From: Desulfohalobiaceae bacterium
GTDB taxonomy: Bacteria > Desulfobacterota > Desulfovibrionia > Desulfovibrionales > Desulfothermaceae
Assembly (NCBI GenBank): GCA_021737525.1
Contig: JAIPDU010000106.1
Span: forward strand, 1 to 6,090
Direction: 5' to 3'
Length of the DNA: 6,090 nt
Below are positions 1 through 5,348 of this stretch, one piece after another. The stretch's first letter is position 1. Each line of letters starts with the position of its first letter. Under the pieces are notes generated by a model, which was given only the letters and a program-made list of their open reading frames with translations, ran no database searches and had not been told where the DNA came from. Both the position numbers and the translations under genes were made by a program.

Positions 1-143
1 CTTCTCTCTTCCGAGGGGCCAGCCCCGCTGCCTTGATCAAGGGCATCTCGCAATGAGCACAAGCTGACTGGCGCATTTTTCATTGTGTTGGCTTACAGTT
101 CAGCAATGTGGTGAACAGCGACATTGATACAATGGAATATCCA
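1..143. other. Unassigned left edge
   Basis: No gene can be supported here. Two edge-limited readings are possible. On the plus strand, a frame open from base 3 ends at a TGA at 54-56 with tail residues ending LIKGISQ, which could be the C-terminus of a gene to the left. On the minus strand, a frame beginning near base 75 reads MRQSACAHCEMPLIKAAG and stays open to the window edge, so it could be the start of a gene with a CxxC pair. Neither has a clear ribosome binding site or a recognisable family. A 12-bp perfect palindrome (CCTTGATCAAGG) lies at 31-42, and a CATTG-ATA-CAATG inverted repeat lies at 123-135. Confidence 0.3.
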
Positions 144-167
144 AAGAAAACAGCTAGCTGTTTTCTT
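144..167 (-). terminator. Perfect 24-bp palindrome, probable terminator of the flavin oxidoreductase gene
   Basis: The left arm AAGAAAACAGCT (144-155) is followed directly by its exact reverse complement (156-167). Folded as RNA it gives a 10-bp stem with a 4-base loop. On the minus strand the 3' arm ends in TTTTCTTT, which resembles the U-rich tract of an intrinsic terminator. It overlaps the TAG stop codon (154-156) of the minus-strand oxidoreductase gene. Because it is symmetric it could also act on plus-strand transcripts. The stem is AT-rich, so termination strength is uncertain. Confidence 0.55.
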
Positions 168-1257
168 CCTCCTTGCTCAAGCAATATATACCCTCCCCCT
201 GCATGCCTGGTTTAAAACACTTATTGTCGGATATGCATTCCGCTGGACGATCATCCCCTTCCTGCCAGCGCTTGACAAGGCCGGGCTCTCGAATCAGGGG
301 ACGGCTCATGGAAACATAGTCAGCGATCCCCCGCCGTACTATGTCCCCGGCCGTTGCACAGGAACGTATTCCTCCCACCAGTATCAGGGGCAGGTTCACC
401 TCCTGCTTGAATCGTGCTGCATGCTCGGCGAAGTAGGCCTCCTTCTCCCTGGAATTGATTCCCGGACGGCTGGGAGACCACTTGCCTCCGGTCAAAAGGC
501 CTCCACTCAGCTCGACAGCATCCAAGCCCGCGTCTGCCAAAATCTTGGCCACATATACCGACTCATCCAGGTTCAGGCCCTCCCCGTCAAAATCCCGGGA
601 ATTGATCTTGATCAGCACAGGGTAGTCATCCCCTACTTCACGGCGGATAGCCCGCAAGATTTCCAGATGCAACCTTGCTCGATTCGCAATATCCCCGCCG
701 TATTCATCATCGCGCTTGTTGAATGCGGGGGACAGGAATTGGCTCAACAAATAGCCGTGGGCCGAGTGGATTTGTATGGCATCGAATCCCGCCTCCTTTG
801 CCCTGCCCGCCGCCCTGGCGAAGGCCCGGACCAGCTCATCCAGATCATCCTTGCTGAACTCCTCGCGCGGGGAATCCGATAGCCCGTCAAAGTTCGAGGC
901 CACCATGGGAGGTCCACCCGCGAGCTCCTCGCTGGTGAAATGTCCCGCATGCGCCAATTGGGCCGCGATTTTCCCCCCGGCGGAATGCACAGAGGAGGTG
1001 AGCTCCTTCAGGCCATCAAGGAGCTCATCCTTGTATATACCCAGTTGCCAGGGGCTAGCCTTGCCGCGGGCATGAACATAGGCGTGGCCGGCTATGATCA
1101 AGCCCACCTCGCCCTTTGCCAGGTCCACCAGTGTTTGGATCAATTGGGGAGTGACGGCGCCGTCATCCTTCGCCATTCCCTCCCACGTTGCGGAACGGAC
1201 AAAACGATTCTTCAACTCCAGGTTGTTGATTCTGCTTGATTCAAACACGTCCTGCAT
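154..1257 (-). CDS. NADH:flavin oxidoreductase, Old Yellow Enzyme family (single domain)
   Basis: This is a 367-residue FMN-dependent TIM-barrel oxidoreductase that would reduce activated C=C bonds, such as enones or xenobiotics, with NAD(P)H in the cytoplasm; the substrate cannot be read from sequence. Family signatures are FVRSATWEGMA (19-29), QLAHAGH (100-106), the substrate-binding histidine motif HSAHGYLLSQFLSP (164-177) followed by NKRDDEYGG, and the FMN phosphate-binding parts VGGIR (294-298) and SMSRPLI (316-322). It ends just after the barrel, so it lacks the extra Fe-S and pyridine-nucleotide domains of 2,4-dienoyl-CoA reductase relatives. The C-terminal tail carries Cys341, Cys347 and Cys359 around CISDNKCF, with Asp344 where many relatives have a Cys. 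The start ATG (1255-1257) has a GAGG core 8 bases upstream (complement of 1266-1269). It is divergent from the hibernation-factor gene and appears monocistronic. Confidence 0.93.
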   Translation of the reverse strand: MQDVFESSRINNLELKNRFVRSATWEGMAKDDGAVTPQLIQTLVDLAKGEVGLIIAGHAYVHARGKASPWQLGIYKDELLDGLKELTSSVHSAGGKIAAQLAHAGHFTSEELAGGPPMVASNFDGLSDSPREEFSKDDLDELVRAFARAAGRAKEAGFDAIQIHSAHGYLLSQFLSPAFNKRDDEYGGDIANRARLHLEILRAIRREVGDDYPVLIKINSRDFDGEGLNLDESVYVAKILADAGLDAVELSGGLLTGGKWSPSRPGINSREKEAYFAEHAARFKQEVNLPLILVGGIRSCATAGDIVRRGIADYVSMSRPLIREPGLVKRWQEGDDRPAECISDNKCFKPGMQGEGIYCLSKEEENS

Positions 1258-1581
1258 GATTTGCCCCTCTTCGTTTCATTTGCTTATGGACAGCTCTTTC
1301 ACACCTCGTTTTCACGGCTGAGACGGAATCAACCATCCATCCATTCGCCGTCCTGCCGATGCTGACAAGTCCCATGCCCCTTCTCCACAAATGGAGTATC
1401 GAAAAAAAGAGAAGGACAGGAGCGACAGGGTGAACTGGATTGACGTAGGATCCGCCGGAAAAGAACTGCAGCCCGTTTCACCGCAATTTCTCGTTTATCC
1501 GGCAAGTCCTGTCAACTCCCTTCTCTTCCGATTCACCCCTCATCTGAAGCCGCTTCGTCCACGGCGAAATGGCGGAAAAGG

Positions 1582-1608
1582 CAACTACCGGGGATTTCTC
1601 GGTAGTTG
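1582..1608. repeat. 9-bp perfect inverted repeat (hairpin) in the divergent region
   Basis: CAACTACCG (1582-1590) and CGGTAGTTG (1600-1608) are exact reverse complements around a 9-base spacer. The hairpin lies about 185 bases upstream of the hibernation-factor start codon. There is no T-run on the plus side. On the minus side the hairpin is followed by CCTTTTCC, a poor U tract. It may be an RNA structure in a long 5' leader or an operator, and the role is unknown. Confidence 0.45.
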
Positions 1609-1780
1609 GTCAGGAGGGCTAAAAGTGAGTGCGCCACCGGGCCCGGCATTACAATCTGGACGCTATTCAGGCCGGGGCTGATGCCTGTCGCGGCTTCCTC
1701 GCCTGTTGCCATCAGGGATCCGGTTTGAGATACTCAGTAAAGAATACCCTTCGTATCCTTCATCCGGAACACCTTTTATG

Positions 1781-1786
1781 AGGAGG
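1781..1786 (+). promoter_or_regulatory. Shine-Dalgarno site fixing the hibernation-factor start
   Basis: A full AGGAGG lies 6 bases before the ATG at 1793. The in-frame ATG at 1778 overlaps this site and cannot use it, and the in-frame ATG at 1805 is too far away. This selects 1793 as the start. Confidence 0.85.
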
Positions 1787-1792
1787 CTGTGT

Positions 1793-2416
1793 ATGCAGAT
1801 CCCAATGGAAATCAGCTACAAGCACGTATCCAAATCCGACTGGATCGATGACTTCATTAACAAGCAGGCGGAGAAGCTGGAGCGCTACACCAAGGACATT
1901 ATCTCCTGCCGCGTGGCCGTGGAAATGGACCATAAGAGTCGTACCCGCGGCAACCCCTTCTACGTCCGGGTTGAGGTGAGTCTGCCCGGCAAGAAAAGGC
2001 TGGTCACCTCCAGCGAGCCGCTCAAGGCTGGCGAGGACACCCAGCAGGAGCTGCGCAACGTCATCCGGGACGCCTTTCGCTCCATGGAGAAGCGGTTGAA
2101 AAAGACCCAGGCGGAGCGTAAGCACCAGGTCAAGGCCCGCCAGGAACAGCCTCACGCCCTTGTGGTCCGCCTCTTTCCCGAAATGGGATACGGGTTTCTC
2201 AAGCAGCCCGATACCGAAGAGGAGATCTACTTCCACCGGAACAGTGTACCCCATGGCGACTTCGAGAGGATGGCTGTGGGAACCGAGGTCCGGTACGAGC
2301 CCGAAATGGGCGAGGAGGGATTGCAGGCCAGCTCAGTGCACATCGTGTCCAAGCCGGGAAAGCGGGAGCGTCCCGAAGAGCCCTCTCAGGAGGACGTTCC
2401 CTCGGGCTGGAGCTGA
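1793..2416 (+). CDS. HPF/RaiA-family ribosome-associated protein with C-terminal cold-shock-like domain
   Basis: This 207-residue protein has two parts. Residues 1 to about 110 match the HPF/RaiA (sigma-54 modulation) fold: MEISYKHVSKSDWIDDFI, a KLERYTKDI helix, a VAVEMDH strand, and a NPFYVRVEVSLPGKK strand followed by a helix with AFRSMEKRLKK. Proteins of this family bind the 30S subunit in stationary phase and inactivate or dimerise ribosomes. A charged linker (about 103-120) leads to a cold-shock/OB-like domain (about 121-186) whose GYGFLKQPD and EIYFHRNSV strands resemble the RNP1 and RNP2 RNA-binding motifs. It lacks the typical long-HPF dimerisation domain. The tail (188-207) is rich in Pro, Glu and Lys and looks disordered. 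The start is set by the AGGAGG at 1781-1786. The gene stands alone, divergent from the oxidoreductase gene. Family assignment is firm; how the second domain changes function is inference. Confidence 0.92.
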   Translation: MQIPMEISYKHVSKSDWIDDFINKQAEKLERYTKDIISCRVAVEMDHKSRTRGNPFYVRVEVSLPGKKRLVTSSEPLKAGEDTQQELRNVIRDAFRSMEKRLKKTQAERKHQVKARQEQPHALVVRLFPEMGYGFLKQPDTEEEIYFHRNSVPHGDFERMAVGTEVRYEPEMGEEGLQASSVHIVSKPGKRERPEEPSQEDVPSGWS

Positions 2417-2436
2417 GCGGGCCGTTCTCCGCTCAG
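2413..2436 (+). terminator. Hairpin overlapping the hibernation-factor stop codon, weak terminator candidate
   Basis: CTGAGCGG (2413-2420) and CCGCTCAG (2429-2436) form a perfect 8-bp GC-rich stem with an 8-base loop. The TGA stop (2414-2416) lies inside the left arm. There is no T tract after the stem, so it is not a canonical intrinsic terminator; it may instead protect the 3' end of the mRNA or depend on other factors. Confidence 0.4.
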
Positions 2437-2772
2437 GCCGTGCTCCCACAATCTCCAGATCGGGGAACTCGTGCTCCAGCTCCAGTCGAAGCTTTCGTCC
2501 CTGGTGCCGGTAGGAGAAGACATACTGTTTTCATCTTGCCCCCCAAGGTCCACTTCTCCCCGGCCACATGATGGCGTGTGGCGTTTTGGAGGAGATCCTT
2601 GGATGATGGGGACTGATCTGATAGAGCTCTCAGGAGATCAAGGGGCGCTTCCCTCGGAGCGATAGTTCGTGACAAGGAGGAAGGGGGCGATTCCCGAAGG
2701 GAGCACAGGGTGACAGGCTCTTTCTGCTCTCTTTAATAACGATTGATAACTCCAACCCGGCTCTACTGCGTT
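2417..2772. other. Intergenic region, no gene supported
   Basis: These 356 bases separate the hibernation-factor gene from the crotonase gene. Open frames on both strands lack recognisable domains. One minus-strand stretch, about 2420-2535, reads QYVFSYRHQGRKLRLELEH and then EFPDLEIVGARPERRTARS. It looks protein-like, but it has a TGA just before it and runs into the antisense of the preceding gene, so at best it is a gene fragment. A purine-rich AAGGAGGAAGG run at 2674-2684 resembles a strong ribosome binding site but has no suitable start codon beside it. No clear promoter for the crotonase gene was identified. Confidence 0.5.
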
Positions 2773-3867
2773 ATGAACGACTTCCCTGAAGCCGATGCCA
2801 GCTCCCCTGTTCTCCTGGAGCGGGGCCCTGCCGTGTGGCGGGTCACCCTGAACCGGCCAGGTGTTATCAACAGCCTGAACCCGGAAATGGTGCAGAGGCT
2901 GATCCGCATCCTGGAGAGTGCGCGCACAGATCCCGATTGCGGGTTCCTGCTCCTGGACGGAGCCGGTGACCGCGGATTCTGCGCCGGCGGCGACATCAGG
3001 TACATGGCGGACAGGGTCCGGCAGGAGCAAAAAGGGGATGCGTTGTACTTTCTGTCCCGGGAGTACCGGCTGGACGCCCTTGTGCACGACTTCCCCAAGC
3101 CGGTGGTCGTGCTCGCCACGGGCGTGACCATGGGCGGCGGTCTCGGCCTGGCCGCGGGGGCGGACTTCGTGGCGGCCACCGAGTCGACCCGCATGGCCAT
3201 GCCCGAGTCCAGGATCGGCTTCTTCCCCGATGTGGGGGCCACAGGCTGGCTGCACCGCAAGTGTCCCCCGGGCTATCCGGAATTCCTGGGCCTGACCGGA
3301 TACGAGCTAAGGGGCCGGGAGTGCGTCCGCGTCGGCCTGGCGACGCATTGCCTGCCCGCCTCCCGCCTCGGCGAGCTGATTTCCGACCTGGGATCCATGG
3401 AAACCGGGAGGACCGATCCCGCAGGGGAGGCCCTGAAGGAGCGCATCCGCAGCCGGGTCGGGGCCCTGGCCCTGGATCCAGGCGAGGACCGGGACATGGA
3501 CGCCTGGGTCCGGGATTATTTCGCCGACCTGGAGCGCCTGGGCGACCTTTCGGGCTCCCTGCGTCAGTGCAGCACCGCAACGGAACTGTGCAACCATGTG
3601 TTCCGCGAGCTCGAAGAGCGATCGCCCACCGCGCTCGTGCTCACCCTGATGCTGCTACGCCGCAACAAGGGCCGGGATCTGCAGGAGGTGTTCCACACGG
3701 ATTTGCGCGCAGCGGAGCTCATGCTTTCCCACCCGGACTTTCTGGAAGGCGTCCGGGCCCGGATCATGGACAAGGATCAGCAGCCCCGCTGGCGGCCGTC
3801 GAGCATCGAAGATGCCGGCCTGGCGGGCCTTGGAGACAGCTTCATGCTTGATAGATGGTGGGACTGA
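2773..3867 (+). CDS. Enoyl-CoA hydratase/isomerase family protein, 3-hydroxyisobutyryl-CoA hydrolase-like
   Basis: This 364-residue crotonase-fold protein would hydrolyse 3-hydroxyisobutyryl-CoA, a valine-breakdown intermediate, or a related acyl-CoA. Segments in order match the HIBCH group: VTLNRPGVINSLN (24-36), the oxyanion-hole segment GFCAGGDIR (68-76), TGVTMGGGLGL (116-126), the catalytic-site segment MAMPE with Glu145, then GFFPDVG with Asp153, FLGLTGYELRGRE (171-183), and a long C-terminal region with DFLEGVRARIMDKDQQPRW (322-340). That C-terminal part and the FPDVG motif separate it from plain enoyl-CoA hydratases of about 260 residues. The start is uncertain: an in-frame TAA lies at 2737-2739, a TTG at 2743 would add ten residues, and neither start has a good ribosome binding site. 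I prefer ATG 2773 because the family match begins shortly after it. It probably forms an operon with the aldo/keto reductase 27 bases downstream. The exact substrate is inference. Confidence 0.88.
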   Translation: MNDFPEADASSPVLLERGPAVWRVTLNRPGVINSLNPEMVQRLIRILESARTDPDCGFLLLDGAGDRGFCAGGDIRYMADRVRQEQKGDALYFLSREYRLDALVHDFPKPVVVLATGVTMGGGLGLAAGADFVAATESTRMAMPESRIGFFPDVGATGWLHRKCPPGYPEFLGLTGYELRGRECVRVGLATHCLPASRLGELISDLGSMETGRTDPAGEALKERIRSRVGALALDPGEDRDMDAWVRDYFADLERLGDLSGSLRQCSTATELCNHVFRELEERSPTALVLTLMLLRRNKGRDLQEVFHTDLRAAELMLSHPDFLEGVRARIMDKDQQPRWRPSSIEDAGLAGLGDSFMLDRWWD

Positions 3868-3878
3868 TATGACGGAAC

Positions 3879-3884
3879 AAGGAG
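3879..3884 (+). promoter_or_regulatory. Shine-Dalgarno site fixing the aldo/keto reductase start
   Basis: AAGGAG lies 10 bases before the ATG at 3895 but only 1 base before the in-frame ATG at 3886. The spacing favours 3895, which gives the family-typical N-terminus MQYRELGRTG. Confidence 0.75.
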
Positions 3885-3894
3885 TATGCTTGGC

Positions 3895-5040
3895 ATGCAA
3901 TACAGGGAACTCGGCAGGACCGGAGAAAAGGTATCCGTTCTCGGCTTTGGCTGTATGCGCCTGCCAGTCGTGAACGGCCAGGAGGACCGGATCGACGGGG
4001 ATCTGGCGTCTGAGCTGCTGGACGAGGCCATCGGCGAGGGAGTGAACTACGTGGATACGGCCTATCCCTATCACAAGGGCATGAGCGAGACGTTTCTGGG
4101 AGACTATTTGCGGGGCGGCAGGAGAGGGCAGGTCTATCTGGCCACTAAGCTGCCCTCCTGGGAAGTGTCCGAACCAGGGGACATGGACGCGCTCCTTCAG
4201 GAGCAGCTGAAGAGATTGCAAACGGACTTCATCGATTTTTATCTGCTTCACAACATCAAGCGGGAGTGGTGGCAGAGGCTCTACGAATTCGGGGTTCTCG
4301 ACTTTCTGGATCGGGCCGTCAGGCAGGGCAGGATCCGGTATGCGGGATTTTCCTTCCACGACGAACCGGATCATTTTCGCAGTGTCGTGGACAGCTACGA
4401 CTGGGATTTCTGCCAGATCCAGTACAACTATATGGACGAGGAGGTCCAGGCCGGGACCGCAGGCCTGGAGTACGCCGCCTCCAAGGGCATGGGGGTGGTG
4501 GTCATGGAGCCGCTGCGAGGGGGCACCCTGGCCAACAAAATGCCCCGGGATATCCAGAGGATCTGGGAGGAGACGGAAACTCGGCGCAGCCCCGCGGAAT
4601 GGGGACTCCGCTGGGTGTGGAACCGTCCCGAGGTCTCGGTGGCTCTGAGCGGCATGAATTCCCGGGAACAGGTCAGGGAGAATTGCCGTATCGCGCACGA
4701 AGCAAAGGCCCACACCCTGACCGGGCAGGAGCTGGAAGTGATCTCCAGAGTCAGGGAAGCCTTCAGCCACAGGCTGCAGGTGCCGTGCACCGGCTGCGGC
4801 TACTGCACCCCCTGTCCGAGCGGGGTGAATATCCCCAGGATCTTCGGCCTGTACAATGACCGTTTCATGTTCGGGGAGAAACGGTATCCCCATCTCATGT
4901 ACGCCATGTCCACGAACCGGTCGGAGCAGGCGGACAATTGCCAGGAGTGCGGGGAATGCGAGGAGGCCTGCCCCCAGGGCATAGAGATTGTCCGTGAGCT
5001 CAAGAAGGCCCACGAGGTGCTTGTCGAGCCTCTCGAGTAG
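3895..5040 (+). CDS. Aldo/keto reductase with C-terminal 4Fe-4S ferredoxin-type domain
   Basis: This 381-residue protein has an aldo/keto reductase TIM barrel (about 1-285) and an iron-sulfur tail (about 290-365). The catalytic tetrad is visible: Asp54 and Tyr59 in NYVDTAYPYHKG, Lys85 in YLATK, and His119 in FYLLHN. The barrel end carries the usual ALSGMNSREQVREN cofactor-binding segment. The tail has two cysteine quartets: CTGCGYCTPCP (Cys298, 301, 304, 307) and CQECGECEEACP (Cys349, 352, 355, 359). These would hold one or two [4Fe-4S] clusters, suggesting electron exchange with a ferredoxin-type partner rather than simple NADPH reduction alone. The protein is cytoplasmic, with no signal peptide or membrane segment. 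It follows the crotonase gene by 27 bases on the same strand, so co-transcription is likely. Family is firm; the substrate is unknown. Confidence 0.93.
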   Translation: MQYRELGRTGEKVSVLGFGCMRLPVVNGQEDRIDGDLASELLDEAIGEGVNYVDTAYPYHKGMSETFLGDYLRGGRRGQVYLATKLPSWEVSEPGDMDALLQEQLKRLQTDFIDFYLLHNIKREWWQRLYEFGVLDFLDRAVRQGRIRYAGFSFHDEPDHFRSVVDSYDWDFCQIQYNYMDEEVQAGTAGLEYAASKGMGVVVMEPLRGGTLANKMPRDIQRIWEETETRRSPAEWGLRWVWNRPEVSVALSGMNSREQVRENCRIAHEAKAHTLTGQELEVISRVREAFSHRLQVPCTGCGYCTPCPSGVNIPRIFGLYNDRFMFGEKRYPHLMYAMSTNRSEQADNCQECGECEEACPQGIEIVRELKKAHEVLVEPLE

Positions 5041-5130
5041 GAGGTCGCCCCGATTGGCGGCATGGAATAGTTATCTGGGTAAATGCGCAGAATGAACAAT
5101 TCCTGGGAGCAGTTTCCGCTTGGGAAAATA

Positions 5131-5305
5131 TCAGCCGACTATCCGGGTATCGAACACGAAGTTTTCTGTCGAGACGTCCTTGATGTGCAGGTCCGGGTGG
5201 CGGGGTTGATGATGAAGGTCACGTCTTGCGGGACGATGCTGCTGGGGACAAGCAGGAGCGGTGTTTCACCTTTCCTGATTGGAGGAATGCTTCCTGGTTG
5301 CAACT
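5131..5305 (-). pseudogene. C-terminal remnant of a RES-domain toxin, frameshifted and cut off by an IS
   Basis: The reverse strand preserves the end of a RES domain. From about 5260 down to 5202 it reads TPLLLVPSSIVPQDV and then TFIINP. In another frame, from 5199 to the TGA at 5131-5133, it reads HPDLHIKDVSTENF and then VFDTRIVG. Joined, these give the family's VPSxxVP, NPxHPD and FxFDxR landmarks. The join at 5200-5201 is one base short of an alanine codon, which indicates a single-base deletion. A third frame at 5273-5293 reads EAFLQSG, which would fit the residues just before, implying a second shift near 5260-5267. RES toxins of Xre-RES pairs degrade NAD+. The N-terminal part, with the conserved Arg and Glu, is absent and no antitoxin gene is in the window. 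The match ends close to the IS630 element, so insertion probably truncated it. Not functional as it stands. Confidence 0.7.
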
Positions 5306-5348
5306 ACGAAAAAAAAGGCGGGTCAACCTCTCTTATTCCAGATTGCGA

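Larger units (their letters stand above)
1258..1792. other. Divergent intergenic region, no gene supported
   Basis: These 535 bases separate the minus-strand oxidoreductase from the plus-strand hibernation factor, so both promoters should lie here. I cannot point to a convincing -35/-10 pair for either. An open frame at 1391-1681 has no ribosome binding site, no recognisable domain and low-complexity composition, so I do not call it. The stretch holds several inverted repeats: CTCCA/TGGAG at 1383-1396, a 9-bp stem at 1582-1608, a CCGGGCCCGG palindrome at 1637-1646, CAGGC/GCCTG at 1668-1687 and CTGATG/CATCAG at 1678-1716. No known riboswitch class was recognised. A short CCAT tandem run lies near 1330-1345. 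Confidence 0.6.

Noticed and set aside
124..882. A 252-residue open frame on the plus strand
   Set aside because: It is antisense to the flavin oxidoreductase, whose FMN and substrate motifs are intact. The translation resembles no family I know.
1391..1681. A 96-residue open frame in the divergent intergenic region
   Set aside because: It has no ribosome binding site or recognisable domain, and it spans several inverted repeats.
1760..2254. A 164-residue minus-strand frame opposite the hibernation factor
   Set aside because: It is a shadow of a clear HPF/RaiA plus cold-shock coding sequence with a perfect ribosome binding site.
3655..5013. A 452-residue open frame on the minus strand
   Set aside because: It lies antisense to the crotonase end and nearly all of the aldo/keto reductase, both of which have clear family motifs. 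It has no recognisable domain and arises from GC-rich codon use on the true strand.
5041..5130. Terminator after the aldo/keto reductase
   Set aside because: The best inverted repeat (CGCC-CCGATT-GGCG, near 5046-5059) has a 4-bp stem and no T tract, too weak to call.
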